64,000 nt of DNA, taken from the NCBI GenBank assembly GCA_947311845.1, contig CAMZMU010000040.1, forward strand, positions 61,005,901 through 61,069,900. Direction: 5' to 3'. Each line of letters begins with the position of its first letter. Within the stretch, counting starts at the first letter, position 1. Origin of the DNA: Poa pratensis (lineage: Eukaryota > Streptophyta > Magnoliopsida > Poales > Poaceae). The notes beneath the pieces are model-generated. The model made no database searches and was not told the origin of the DNA. It saw only the letters and a list, made by a program, of their open reading frames with translations. The position numbers and the translations under genes were made by a program. Shown piece after piece: positions 11,200-22,592 of the stretch.

Positions 11200-13523
11200 A
11201 TAGTAAACATGCCCGTGCGTTGCAACGGGAGTAAAAAAACTGCTTTTTGTCGAAAAAATGTTGGCAGAAGCCAAATTTTACTCTGAATTTGATCAATCCG
11301 TGTAGAATAATTTTATTTTCCTATCCACATAAACACCAAGTTGACACAGTAGTGAATAGCTCAACGGGCAAGAAACATATGTTTATACATTCTTATCTCT
11401 ATTATAATATGATGTAAATTTATTTGATAAGACCACTTGATATACATTCAAGGTAAGTGTACTAACTTTTCATGTCAGGAAATAAATTCATACAAACCTG
11501 TAGTGAAACCAAGGGGAAAGAATCTACAAGAAATAGGATAATCATAAGTGATTGATGTCACCCCTAATCTACCATAGTGGCGCAGGTCCTAACTGTTTGA
11601 CCGAAGGTACATATATGTACAATATGCATCTTCAATTTTAAGTGCTTACAGCCTATATGGATAGATGAAAAAGCAGTTAGATATAGCAATAAAAAACCAT
11701 CACTCAAATGTCCTTTAGGGTTCATGCACTTTCTCTCCAGTTCCTATAATTTTCTATTTGGAAATATACACTACTGATCAGAGATTCATATGCTTGAAAA
11801 TTAAATCTAGGAAGAAAATACTATGCTGCAACTAAACACTGCATGAGCACGCATGAAAGCTGACCTTAATCCCTGTCACGTCCTTTTGTGCACGTGGCTC
11901 TATATAAAATAACAAAATAATCAGACAAAAATGTTAAAGGGTCGAAGTGTGCGGAATTTACCTGATTCAGTACAGCGATCTTGAGAGAGTCCTGGTAAAT
12001 AGAAAGAAAGAGAAGATTAATACTCATTCTGAACGATAAATCAGATGCATCATCTTCGGACCCGGGGCACGCCGCCTCGACATGTGCAACGACAGTCGAC
12101 CATGCTCCGGCCCACTCCATGAAATTTCATCATCTTCAGCTTGGCCGAGACCTGGCAAATCCAGGAGATATCTCAGATGAAACAATGCAAGTCCTGCTGA
12201 AGCTAGCTATCGCTGCTGCCACCACTGAAGCATGGCATCAGCTTCAATTCGTTAGTGCAGATCTCGTGAAATCGCGGCGTCAAAGCCTCGAAGGCCAGCA
12301 ACTGCGGTCGTTTTCGGTGAGCATGTACTCCATCGCGTGGCAGAACGCCGAGAAGAAGATGGTGATGGCCGCGCGGGATCAAAGGACACAGTCATACCGG
12401 GCGCCGGCAAAGCACAGCTCGCGCACGATGCTAACTCTGCACATACCATACCTCGAGAAGCTCATAACCGCCAGACGCAGATCATACTACGTAATCCTTA
12501 GTTAGGCACTGATACCTGCACTGTACCAGTAACTCCCCCAACTTTCGACCGACCGACCGCCTGACCGATCGATCACCATGGCTGGCGCAGGTAGAGCCTG
12601 AGGGCATGCGCGCCGTCATGTTCTTGTGGCTGGCGCACGGCCACATTAACTTTAACGTTAACTCCTTCCTCGAGCTGGCGATCTCTGACGTCCACGTCGT
12701 CGTCCACCTCGTATCCATGCCGACCAACCTCGCGCCCCTCGCGCGCGACCAGACGGATAAGATCAAGCTCGTGGAGCTCCTACCTCCTGGCGCTCCCTGA
12801 CCTCCCGCCTGTGCTGCACACCACCAAGGGACTCCCGACCGGCCTGAAGGCGTTCTTCAAGCGTGCCTGTGACACCTCGCCGCGCTAGCCGCGCCTCGTC
12901 AATACATCTTCGCCCAGTCGACGTCGACGTCTCGCGTGGTAAATGCGAAGCGGCACAAACTATGGTTGCAAAGAGGCCGTCTTTCGTTATACTTGATTTT
13001 TCTAAGAGACCATGGCTGCCAAGACGATAGGGCGTCGGCGGCCTCGACCTGGAACCGATCGAGGCCTGTGTTGTCTCGTGGCGGAAGTTTATGAGCGGCC
13101 GGCCGGCCGTGCACTCAGCGATCGATAAGTACCCATCGTGTAAGATGTATTGTTGCCGGACACGAGTTGCACACAGATCAGGGGAGGTGTTCCCATGGTC
13201 GCGTACTCCGAGCGGAGTCCTTGTCGAATCAGAGCGAGCCAGCAAACACGAACGACGAAAGAAGTAGCAAACGTGGTGTCGCGGCTGCCGTGCGTGCACG
13301 TCACGGGAACGAGGACATGGCCAAAGCAACGACAGCTAAGTTTTTTAATTGGCGGTGGCAAGTGTTGTAATTTTGATCAAAATTAGGGGTAAGAAAAAAA
13401 ACGAACCGGTATATGACTTATGGGTGGCACTGGTGGGTAAATATGTGATTTGGTGGGAGGGTAAAATCGGCAAAAAAATGACGTACCACAAGAAACCTTA
13501 ATGCTTTTATTATTAGGTATAGA
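11200..13523 (-). mobile_element. Helitron carrying gene fragments
   Basis: On the minus strand the 5' end reads TCTATACCTAATAATAAAAG from 13523, preceded by A as Helitrons require. The 3' end near 11200 has the hairpin CCCGTTGCAACGCACGGG, a few bases before CTAT, a one-base departure from the canonical CTAG. No RepHel protein is encoded, so it is non-autonomous. It contains a UDP-glycosyltransferase fragment at 12606-12888 and unidentified coding-like sequence at 12119-12505, consistent with Helitron gene capture. Confidence 0.7.
12606..12888 (+). pseudogene. UDP-glycosyltransferase N-terminal fragment
   Basis: The frame from 12606 gives RAVMFLWLAHGHINFNVNSF and then ELAISDVHVV and VSMPTNLAPLARD. 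This resembles the acceptor-binding N-terminus of plant family-1 glycosyltransferases (usual pattern: hydrophobic-PW-x-GH-x3-FLELA). After a single-base frame change near 12795 it continues LPDLPPVLHTTKGLPTGLKA and ends at a stop near 12886. The C-terminal PSPG donor-binding box is absent. It sits antisense inside the minus-strand Helitron, so it is most likely a captured and decayed exon. Confidence 0.65.
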
Positions 13524-13920
13524 TTATTTTTCGAAACGTCGGCAGGAGCGCTGCCCAATCATATAGAAGGAGAAAAAAGGTAACAATTTATAGGGTGAGG
13601 TTCACGGCTGCTAGATCAGCCAAGGTCGTCGTCTACCACCCTAACAAAGGCGAGAGCCCTTGCCTCGGAGGCATCCCTAATCAAACCAGCAACAATCGGC
13701 AAAAGGCCTTTATTATTTTATTATTGTATTATTGCAGATCGCGTGTTAGCTCTGAAGCGGGGCAAAAGCTTTGCCTTATAATGATATAGGAGAAACAAAC
13801 ACAGCATGGCCTAAGCCAACAGAAAAAACTTGAAAGTAAGATAAGGTACTGATACAATCACCCCACACCGCCCAGTTTCTCGGAAAGAAAGATCGTCATA
13901 TCTTCAAGCTGCGGTTGCCT

Positions 13921-14400
13921 CTAAGCAACAATCTCGGCGAAAGGCCTATCTCCGGCTAGAATCCAGTCCTTGCTCTCATCTTTGATCTTCTGAATGAGAG
14001 TCGATGGCATCGAGAAGGTGTTGTTGAAAACACGAGCGTTTCTTTCGTTCCAAATTTCCCACGAGATCAACATAACTGCTGACTTAAGACCCTTGGGATG
14101 CGCCGTGGGTGACTTGGTGGCCGCTTGCCAATAATCAAGAACAGTTGGGCGCCCTGATCCTAAGTCCTGAACCAAGGACGGGCAAGAGAGCCAGGAGGCA
14201 GCCGCCTGCCAGATTCGCCTGGAAAATCTGCACTCGAAGAGGATGTGTCTTGCTGTTTCGTTCTGGCATCTGCACAGCTGACACAGGGGGGTGTGAGGTC
14301 AACCCCTCTTGGCGAGACGGTCAGACGTCCATAGTCTGTTTTGCACCACGAGCCAGGCGAAAAATCTGCACTTAGGGGGAGCCCAAATCTGCTCTTAGCT
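13921..14400 (-). pseudogene. LINE reverse-transcriptase C-terminal fragment (zf-RVT region)
   Basis: The minus-strand reading from 14400 includes FFAWLVVQNRLWTSDRLAKR and then Cys/His residues. After frame breaks it reaches KGLKSAVMLISWEIWNERNA and ends at 13921. This pattern (FAWL..NRLWT.DRL and W.IW.ERNAR.F) is the zinc-binding reverse-transcriptase tail of plant non-LTR retrotransposons. It is a 3'-end fragment without polymerase or endonuclease domains. Confidence 0.65.
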
Positions 14401-14679
14401 ATTCTGATGTGTTTCTTTAAATGGCTGATTCATGTTTCGACATCAGATGTTGGGTGAACTCGAATTAAGACATGTTAATTTTATGTACATGTATTACGTC
14501 ATGTCATCCGTGCTCTGCGTTGGTGTAGATGTGTCGTAATTACACTTCTAGGTCATGCTGTTTGATAAAAACCAAGTGCGCTTCAGCAGCATCAACATGA
14601 AAATCACATTCTCCAGATTCAACAATGGGCATCAAGCTTCTTATCTTAAGAAAAATTAGGATCACAGTGTAAAATTATT

Positions 14680-15000
14680 TTGCCTAGCAATTTATTATGT
14701 ATGACAATCTTGTGGGAACCGGCCCAAAGTGCATACCTTTGGGCTGGTTGTGAAAAGGTCTCTAAAAAACCTGAACCGGCCCACTTGGTAACTTCGAAAA
14801 TTTGGGCTCCCCCAAAGTGCAAGATCTTCGCGTGGTTGGTTATACAAAATAGGATTTGGATCTCGAATCGCCTCCAACGTCACGGGTGGCAAAATTGAGG
14901 ACAACGGCCCCGAAGGTCCCCACCGGTCAGCACAGGTTGGGCTCCAGCCCCAGCTTGAGGTGGCTGACAAAGTTTAGTCGTCAGTATAACCAAATCGAGG
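14680..15000 (+). pseudogene. Second LINE zf-RVT fragment, opposite orientation
   Basis: The plus-strand frame contains SKIWAPPKCKIFAWLVIQNR and ISNRLQRHGW, the same zf-RVT region as the minus-strand fragment at 13921-14400. About 55 bp around 14799-14852 (GATTTGGGCTCCCCCAAAGT type) is an inverted copy of 14340-14397. The frame is soon broken by stops. Confidence 0.6.
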
Positions 15001-15060
15001 ATGAATCAGGGGCCAGCGGTGATTACGCCACCTTGTCGCACCACCAGAGTTGATCACTGC

Positions 15061-16677
15061 ACTCGTCGCTGCCCAGGTCTTTGCCCAAGAATTTGCCTCT
15101 CCTTAACCCAAGAGCGGCGTGCCTCCGCTCCGCATGCCTCATCCACCGGATGACGAGCACAGCGACCCTCCACCTTTAGTGGAAGTGCCGCCAACCGCCG
15201 CTACAAATTGCACCTAAGCGCCTTGCCCGTCTACCACCACCTCCGATCGGAGGAAGGGCGTCTGCCATAGTGTTGATGTCGCTACAAGAGTGCGCGTGAG
15301 AGGTCTCGGCGTCGGCACTGGGCAGCTGGTAAGAGTCAGCACATACATCATACTCAGTCACGGGAGCAAAATTTTGGCCTGATTAACAATCGGCCGGCCC
15401 GTACGTAGATTATAGTAGTACTATTATTAGATGATGTAAGGTGTATGTGAATGCATGCCAACGCAAGTAGATAGCCTTGGAGTGTGTAACCAACAGGCTA
15501 TAGACCAAGGAATCCATATGGTCAAGTCAATTATAATCCTAGAGGCGCCCCTAGGGAGGTTTATTAAGGGAACTACAACATCTTTTTCCTCTCCTTGGAC
15601 GTTTATTTGGCTCGGTTTGCTGTGAGAGATTCCAAACTGTGAGTGTCGTTTAGTGCAAATGGAAAGGTTTCTTGCCGTGTGACAAAGCGCCAGTCAGGTC
15701 TGAATGGCTGACGGGCAAAAAAATTAGAGCAAATGGTGCTCAGCGGGTTTGTCCGACCCAAGCCAAATATGCTGCGCCGCCGGGTAGCACGGCCCAAGAA
15801 ACAAACAACTACTCCGTAATATATAGTACCCGCAAATGAAGTATACTGCAACTGGGACATAAACATATGTAATGTTTTCGAATGATCCACCAAGATGAGC
15901 AGAAAAACAGTTGAGGCCACTCACGACTAGATTCTCCGTAAGATTTGTGCTTCACCCGAGTTCGCTGCCCACGTGTTTACTCCACCTAATCCTAATCCTG
16001 TTCATGGTTTGGTCCCAACCCAGCAAAACCGTCAAACCAACCCGGTCAAAACCGTCTGACCGGTTTCGGGGGGTTACAGGTTCTACGAGGGTTCAAACTG
16101 ATGAAGCCGGCACTGGGATGGGCACCGGCACCGGCGTGTGGATCACTCCACCGGGCTCGACGGCCACCGGGATGCCAGGAAACCCGTTCGGAGGCGCGTC
16201 GTCGGGCAACAACAAGAACCCGGACTACAGCCACGCCGTGGGTCGCCGCCGGCATCCTCGTGGCGGCAGCCGCGCCGCTCTTCCTCCAATTCGTCTTATC
16301 GAGTCCAGTGCTTGCAGCTGGTTGGTGACTTGGCGTACAGAAAGAGAGCGGCCACGGTGGGGACGGCGCCGCCGCGCCGGATTCGGTGGGCACGCCCCCT
16401 GCGATGACGCTCTGGCCATTTGTCCCGCTCGCCTTTTGATCGTCAGATCGGGTAGTAGTACGTACTAGTAGTGTCTATTAAACTGACATCTATCTTCTTC
16501 CTCGTCCTGCCGGTGGCTACCAGGGCCATGTGGTGTTTGTACTGGTGCCCTAATCGGTCCAAACCGTTCAAAACCAGCGAAACCAAACTGTCTATACCAG
16601 TTGATTATACGCTGGTTTAGAGAAACCGCTCAAACCCGGCTAAACCGGGTATGCCCACCCTTAACTCCACCAACTAA
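15061..16677. other. Intergenic, no gene recognised
   Basis: A 185-aa open frame at 15911-16468 has a hydrophobic start and a Gly/Thr-rich middle, but no recognisable domain and overlapping frames on both strands, as GC-rich sequence often gives. Motifs such as GGTTTAGCCGGGTTTGAGCG (minus strand near 16640) resemble transposon ends, but I found no partner. Confidence 0.4.
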
Positions 16678-17125
16678 GAGCAAGTATAATAAGATCGAGT
16701 CAGCAGGCTATACGGATTTAAATATTATATTTGTGCTTACATGGAGGCACTGTTCAAGATATCTTCCGATATTCCGATAAATCGGCCGATTTATCGCTTC
16801 TCGGTGTCTGACCGATAAGATAAATCGACCGATAAGGCGGCCGATATGCCGATAAATCAGCCAATATGACGATAAACCGGCCGATTTACCCCTTATCTTG
16901 GGTCGACCGATAAGTTCCCGATAAGCGATATCCCCAACATTGCATGGAGGAGAGAGAAGAGGATAGAGAATGGAAGCGGGCCAGCTGTATCACGTGCTCC
17001 TAGGCACTATGTGAAAGTGTAAAGTGAGTCATGTATTGATAAAGTAGTACATATATATAGCCAACTATTATACATGATGACTATAAGCTAATTGTAAGTG
17101 ACATGACATATTATTAACCATGCTC
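16678..17125. mobile_element. Harbinger-like MITE with TSD TAA, itself interrupted
   Basis: It begins GAGCAAGTATAATAAG at 16678 and ends in the partly complementary TTATTAACCATGCTC at 17125. TAA flanks both sides (16675-16677 and 17126-17128). The 3-bp TAA duplication and GAGC terminus fit PIF/Harbinger derivatives. A second element is nested at 16748-16942. Confidence 0.65.
16748..16942. mobile_element. Nested hAT-like MITE rich in CCGATAA repeats
   Basis: CATGGAGG occurs directly on both sides (16740-16747 and 16943-16950), an 8-bp duplication of hAT size. The termini are imperfect inverted repeats (CACTGTTCAAGATATC against CAATGTTGGGGATATC). The 195-bp body is a run of variants of CCGATAAATCGGCCGATTTA, many of them palindromic. 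Confidence 0.65.
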
Positions 17126-17276
17126 TAATACAAGTATGATGCCAAAATTATTTAATGCGACCTCATTTACAGTTAGATACAGCCGCTAGCTGTGCCTCAA
17201 GCGGCAATAAAGCATTCGTCCCCACATTTTGATCTCTGAAACTTGAACATCAACTCCATTACACGGTTCTTGAGCC

Positions 17277-18000
17277 ATGGGTGTGGTCATGAGGAAGCTT
17301 GCCGCGCTGCCGGCGCTCGGGTGGTGGCTCATGGTGGTCGGCGCCGTCCGCCTCGGCTTCGCCTGCTCTGGCTTCTTCGACGCACGGGCGGTCCGCGCCG
17401 GCGGGTTCTCCAACACGCATGGTGCGCCGCCTCACTCATCTTCTCCTCAATCCGTAGCCTTGAATTATAATCGATCCGCTTCTGTGCAGTGACCAGTGTA
17501 CACGGTCGCACCGTTGGGGTGTGGACGCTTCTGTCGTCCACACTGTGCTTCATCTGCGCCTTCAACCTCGACAACAAGCCACTCGTCGCTGCAACTTTCT
17601 TGTCCTTCCTCTACGCCTATGGCTATTTCGTCGTGGAGTACCTGGTATACCGTACCATCACCGCAGCAAGTCTCGGCACTCTCGGCATCTTCGCAGGTTA
17701 GGGACACTACTCCTAGATAGTACTAGCCGATTTCGAAAAATTCCTCCAGAAGATGATCGACTTGCACTATGAACACACCATGCATGGTGCAGAAATTAAT
17801 TTAGCTAACCGATGATTAACACCCTACCGATACATCTGTCACAAGTGCAAGAATATCTTTTTTTTTCGACATGGAGTGCAAGAATATCTTCTCACCACTA
17901 ATTGTTTGATTCTCTCCTTCCACACGCAGTCCCAGCGATCATCTGGATCATAGTCCATTGGAGGAACGATCTTCGCCAGCGCACTGCCAAGCAGTCATGA
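17277..18000 (+). CDS. ERG28: ERG28-like ergosterol biosynthetic protein 28
   Basis: Exons are 17277-17421, 17490-17696 and 17930-18000, joined by two GT-AG introns with phases that keep one frame of 140 aa, the normal plant ERG28 size. The signature EVHGRT.GVWTLL.. of the family is matched by SVHGRTVGVWTLLSSTLCF, followed by CAFNLDNKPLVAATFLSFLY. Four hydrophobic segments are visible (about residues 9-31, 55-72, 77-98 and 107-126). Family members are ER-membrane scaffolds that hold sterol C-4 demethylation enzymes together. The last exon ends in a basic tail (RNDLRQRTAKQS). A 5.1-kb hAT element lies only 144 bp past the stop codon, so polyadenylation signals must be upstream of it or borrowed from it; AATAAA at 18057-18062 lies before the insertion. 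Confidence 0.9.
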
Positions 18001-18788
18001 TCTTGTTCGACTGTTACCGCCTTGTCAATTAATGGGATCTTGCGCCTCTGCTATGGAATAAATTCCCTGAGATTTCGCTTTTATATTTATTTCTTTGTCA
18101 TGTGTAAACTTGCCATTCCGTCCATGAAAGGAAGAGTTCCAGGCTTCCAGCTAGGGATGTAAACGGTACGGATAATTTCCGCTCCGAATCCACATCCACA
18201 TCCGTTTTTAAATATATGGTATGTAATCATGGAAATCCGCCGGATACGGATGCGGATAAGGATATTCGTTAGGCGGATATGGTAGAGGATATGATATTGC
18301 TATTATCCGACGGATGCGGATTATCCGCCATTTCTTACGGATTATCCGATATACTATATTAGGATATATAATTCGATTTATTAGCCTATTTCTCTCCTAT
18401 CTAAAAGAAGGAATTCGTTCCTCTCGTACGTCGTCGTCCTTCGTCCTTCGTCCTCCGTCACATAGACCCTTTTGACATTTTTGCATTTTACTCCTTAAAA
18501 AACAGTCCAAATTAACCCGCAGTCCATCAGATGAGATAACCCTAAGACCCTAACCCACTCCCGACACCAATCGCCGTCCTGCATCTCCCGCTCCTCTCAT
18601 ATCCTGGCGCCGCCGCCACCCACCTCCACATCTCGTCCCCCAGGCCGGCGCGCCCCACACCCCCATCCCCACGCGGGGAAGGACGGATCAGCCGCCCTCC
18701 TTGGTCACGGGGAGGAAGTAGCACAACTGGATACCCTCAAGACTTCGGAAGAGAGAGACACAACAAGCACCAACACCGACGTGCAACC

Positions 18789-19680
18789 ATGTGGCTGCTG
18801 GCGGTGCGCTAGACGCTGGCGCCGGCGCTTGCGCTGGATACTGGCTCCGGCGTGGCGGCCATCGCAACCTCCGACGACCCCGCCAAGAACCTCAAGATCT
18901 GCACGGACCTGCCCCCGCGCCTCCTCCGCGACTACGTCGCCGCGGCCAACATCGTCTTCGACTACCAGTACTCCCTCTTGGACCTCGAGCCAGGCACCGC
19001 CGCGTGGCTCAAGGCGACCCACCTCCACTCCGCCAACCGCCTCCAGGAGCTCTACTTCCGGAATGGTGGCATCTACATCAAGCTCGCACCTGGTACTTAA
19101 TTCGAACTCCATGTCTGGATTGATTTGGGCGTTGGTTCCTTTTGTTTTTAAGACTCCATATTTGTTGTCGGTGAGGATCAGCTACTTGTTTAGGACTACT
19201 TGGTGCCAGAGGAGTACGTACAAACGATGAGGGCGTCGATGCTGAAAAGATGCCCCTCGTGCAGACGATGAGGGCGTCGATGCTAAAAAAATACCCAGTC
19301 TCGTCATTAGAGGAAGTCCTATTGTTTTCAAGAAGGACATCGAAGAATTGCTGGAAATAGTAAGTTCCATATCACCTTCCCTGTATCATCTTGCTGTAGA
19401 ACGTTGTTGCTAACATAATGGTTCGTTATGGTTTATGAATTAACAAAATTCCACAATTTGAATGACTGTGCTTAGCGCAATTATTTCCCACCGGAGTGTT
19501 CTCGCTTGAATCAGATGATTGAGTTATGCTCAGCTTGTTAAGATAATCTGACATTAAGTTCCTCTTTCACCTTACCCTGTGGTGTAGGTTTTTGCACAAT
19601 TCGACCACGTCCCATTTGCAAGTGCTTCTCTCGCCCAACTGTATGCTGTCACGATCTCCAGCGGCCAGCGCGGCCAATGC
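18789..19680 (+). pseudogene. ABC1/ADCK-family kinase-like pseudogene fragment
   Basis: Exon 1 (18789 to about 19093) reads MWLLAVR then a stop, then GVAAIATSDDPAKNLKIC, AANIVFDYQYSLLDLEPGTA and LQELYFRNGGIYIKL. The last resembles the RLxxLCxxNGGIYIKLGQH start of the ABC1/UbiB-like kinase fold in ADCK1-type proteins. A second exon (about 19187-19366) gives YLVPEEYVQTMRASMLKRCP but is broken by an internal duplication of ACGATGAGGGCGTCGATGCT. A third (about 19588-19680) gives VFAQFDHVPFASASLAQLYA. The catalytic lysine and later kinase motifs are missing. Intact relatives are mitochondrial or plastid atypical kinases; this copy is a non-functional capture. Confidence 0.75.
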
Positions 19681-20298
19681 CATGACCTTCCTCTCACCTC
19701 TCGCAGGAAACAATGTTGAGTTTTCTGATTGAAATGGAGTAAGATGCGGTGCCACTGCCGCTCTCCCAAGGTTGAATGAATAGTCCACGCACTTGAGGAT
19801 GATGTCTATGTTAAGGTACTACTCAACTCTCATTTCTTGTTCTCTGACTTTTCTATTTGGAAAAGAGCTGTTCTAGAGTGTTGTATTTTGTGAGTAAAAG
19901 CTTCATGCTTGCTTAAAAAAAATTGCTTCCATGCTCATTTTCCTGTTTGTATAATGAATACTCTAAATGTTGCATAACTTGGCGCCTAACTTGCACAAAG
20001 TAGTGCTTGTTTAATATTTAATTACACCCTATTATGAGCTGCAATCTTATCTAAAGAAATCGTATGTCTTCAGTTTGACTTTGGTTAAAGAACCCACTAA
20101 CTGAACAGTCTGAACTGAATGTTCACAAGTTTACACGGTTTACTCACTGGACAAGAACATGTATCAGCAAGATGTTTGAACTCATACTACATGTTACCAT
20201 GATTGTGACAGTTGTCGAATCATTTCTACCACTTTTTACATAGTACACGGTTGCAGATGAGTACCTTTTGTTTCTAAATATCTTTTCTGTCTTGCAGA

Positions 20299-20441
20299 CT
20301 CGTTAGTGCATTTTTGGGCTGCCTGTGTGTATATTGGCCAGTTGCGGTTCAACTTATATCTGATGTTAGATCATAGATCCATATCTGCTTTTATGCATTC
20401 CAATATTCTGGAAGGGACTGTGATCCTGTATCTTGAGGGAA
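20299..20441 (+). pseudogene. Unidentified captured exon
   Basis: An AG acceptor (CTTGCAG) precedes an open stretch reading LVHFWAACVYIGQLRFNLYL and ending ILEGTVILYLEGK before GTAAAA, a plausible donor. I do not recognise the protein. It is likely part of the same captured gene as the piece at 21435-21523. Confidence 0.4.
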
Positions 20442-20641
20442 AGGTAAAAAACTCTCTTTTGCTTTGACAATTTAATGTAGCGAAGTAAGCTGTTCTGTTT
20501 TCAACATGAATTCACCGTAGGAAGTATTGATGTTGTACGTTCTAAATAACTTCCGACATTGATGTTGTACGTTCTTTTGTGTTTTGATTTGAGTATTCCT
20601 GAGATATATGTGTCAGCGGTTTGATTCCTTTGGGTCTTGGT

Positions 20642-21420
20642 CATGATTTTTGAGTCGCCGAGTCGAGTCGAGTCGCCGAGGCTGAGACTCGTGACTTGCT
20701 GACTTGACTCAGCGACTAGGCTTGATTAGTCGCCCGAGTCGCCCAGCACAGGAACACAAGCAATAAACAGAGCAGAGCAGAGCAGCACAAGCACGGGAAC
20801 AGAGCAGAGCAGAGCAGCACAAGCACGGGAGCAACCCAATAAGGCCAGATGAGCAAAATCGGCCCAGTAATCTATCCCAGCCAGCCCGACCAGGCCCAAC
20901 ACGGCCCAGCTAACTGCTATCGGCCTCACCCTCTGGCTAAACCTAGCAGTTACGTGAATCCTCTCCTAGCGCCGCCAGCCGCACTCATGATTCACGAAGG
21001 CTCTCCTCCTGCTCTGCCCTTTCTCTCCCATCCCATCCCCTGCTCTGCCCTTTCTCTCCTGCTCTGCCCTCTCTCTCCCATCCCATCCCTCCTCCCTTGA
21101 ACACAGCCATGCACCGCCGCGACCCTCTCCTTCCTCCGCGAGCCTCTCCCAGCAACCAGTCCCAGCAACCGCCGGCCAGGCCAGCAACCACTCCCAGCCT
21201 CCGCGAGGAGCGGCGGCGGCTCGAGCCTCTCCTCTGAGCTCTGCCCTTTCTCTCCCTTTCATCAAGTCGCTGAAATCCTGAGGCATCAAGTCGCTGTATA
21301 GTCGCAGGAAATCGCCGTCGAGCCAGTGACGTGGCGCGACTTGCTCCGTGAGTCAAGTCGCTAGGGCGGCTCATCCACGCCAGAACGACTAGGCGATTAG
21401 TCGGCGACTCAAAAATCATG
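20642..21420. mobile_element. Non-autonomous hAT element with perfect 8-bp TSD
   Basis: The termini are perfect inverted repeats of 20 bp (CATGATTTTTGAGTCGCCGA at 20642; its reverse complement ends at 21420). The 8-mer GTCTTGGT flanks both ends (20634-20641 and 21421-21428). The 779-bp body has no transposase. It contains two tandem copies of a unit with AACAGAGCAGAGCAGAGCAG (20766-20830) and repeated CTCTGCCCTTTCTCTC units (21013-21090). Confidence 0.92.
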
Positions 21421-21434
21421 GTCTTGGTTTCAGG

Positions 21435-22025
21435 ATACATATGCCAATGCTGAAAACGTACTTTTCTCTGCTTTGAGCAATATGAAGAAACCCCCTGCAC
21501 GTCTGTTTTACGTATCTCAGGTGACTGCTTCTCAGGTATATTAGTGCATATCTTATATCCTTGAGTTTCTAGCTGTTGCATGTTATGTGATCAAATTAGC
21601 TTATTCCTAAATGAGTCTACTTACAAAACTATTTCTGTTTGAAATTTAAATATTTAAAGAACAAAGAAAACTAAAGAACAAAGAAAACTAAGAAGTGACA
21701 CTCAAGCTCATGGTCAATTGAGCAAGCTAGCTCTAATGAAAATGAGCAGCAGGCTAAGGAACCTGGAAGTGTCTTTCAAGATAGGGGGTTGCAGCAGCAA
21801 CCTGTGTGGAAGCAAGGCAGAGAGGAAAATTCATGGCTGGCAAGGAGGGTCAACTGGGGAAGGGAGAGTGTCACAGATGGAGCTGCGTGTCCAGCTTCTC
21901 CCTCATGGAAAACCTTTGCCAGCAAGAGATGCTTGCGGGGGAGCGACATCATGGGTTTTGTGCTCAGGCGCAAGTAAAGTGGAACTGGTCTTTAGTGGCC
22001 ATGATCTGTGGAGAGTGAAGTGACA
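21435..22025 (+). pseudogene. Unidentified captured exons
   Basis: After TTTCAG, an open stretch reads YANAENVLFSALSNMKKPPA and RLFYVSQ before GTGACT. Further on, 21715-21977 is open and reads SSNENEQQAKEPGSVFQDRG and QQQPVWKQGREENSWLARRV, ending at a stop near 21975. I do not recognise the parent protein. The gene was split by the hAT at 20642-21420, which lies in an intron of the captured copy. Confidence 0.4.
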
Positions 22026-22510
22026 TGGTTCAGGCAAGTGACCATAACTTTTGGTTTGTGCCAACATCGTGCGATAGTTAAATTTGTACGACGCAAATCA
22101 CCACGCGGCAATGTGCATAGCGCAATGAAATCAGACAAGTCTAAGGAAGTTTGTATTTTAGTAAATCAGGTCTTTGTTTTATTTTGATTTTATTCTGTAC
22201 ACCATATTTGCTTTTTGTATATTTTCTTTGCTATTGACGAAGAATAAGGAGAGACAAACTTTGTCTCTGCACTATAAAGTGAATTATGTATTGATGTGTT
22301 AAATACATCTATTTGTTGCTCCTTGGCTTACGAGGTCTCTTACAAGTTCTCTCCGATCTCATGCTATGCTTAAAATAATGAAATGAGATGTAAATATAGC
22401 CTCCTTTGTGGCTAATAAACCTTTGCAAAATTATTTTGAACATATGCTACTGTATCAAAACTGTGAGGCGGGAATAGAAACCACCATGATTAGTATTGTT
22501 GAAAGTGGGA

Positions 22511-22592
22511 CGAAAGATTGCTGCAACCCTACAATCTGTCCAAAGTTGCGGATTCAACACGAAAGATTGCTGCAACCCTACAATCTGTCCAA
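22511..22592 (+). repeat. Direct repeat, about 34-bp copies at 48-bp spacing
   Basis: CGAAAGATTGCTGCAACCCT followed by ACAATCTGTCCAAA occurs at about 22511-22544 and again at about 22559-22592, separated by a short spacer. No function is apparent. Confidence 0.8.

Noticed and set aside
12119..12505. 128-aa frame inside the first Helitron as a functional gene
   Set aside because: No recognisable domain and located within captured, decayed sequence; kept only as part of the Helitron description.
15911..16468. 185-aa open frame as a host gene
   Set aside because: No domain, no promoter or splice support, overlapping GC-driven frames on the other strand, and low-complexity composition.
16750..16940. 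CCGATAA repeats as a CRISPR-like array
   Set aside because: Units overlap, vary, are palindromic and lack unique spacers; the genome is eukaryotic and the block has transposon borders.
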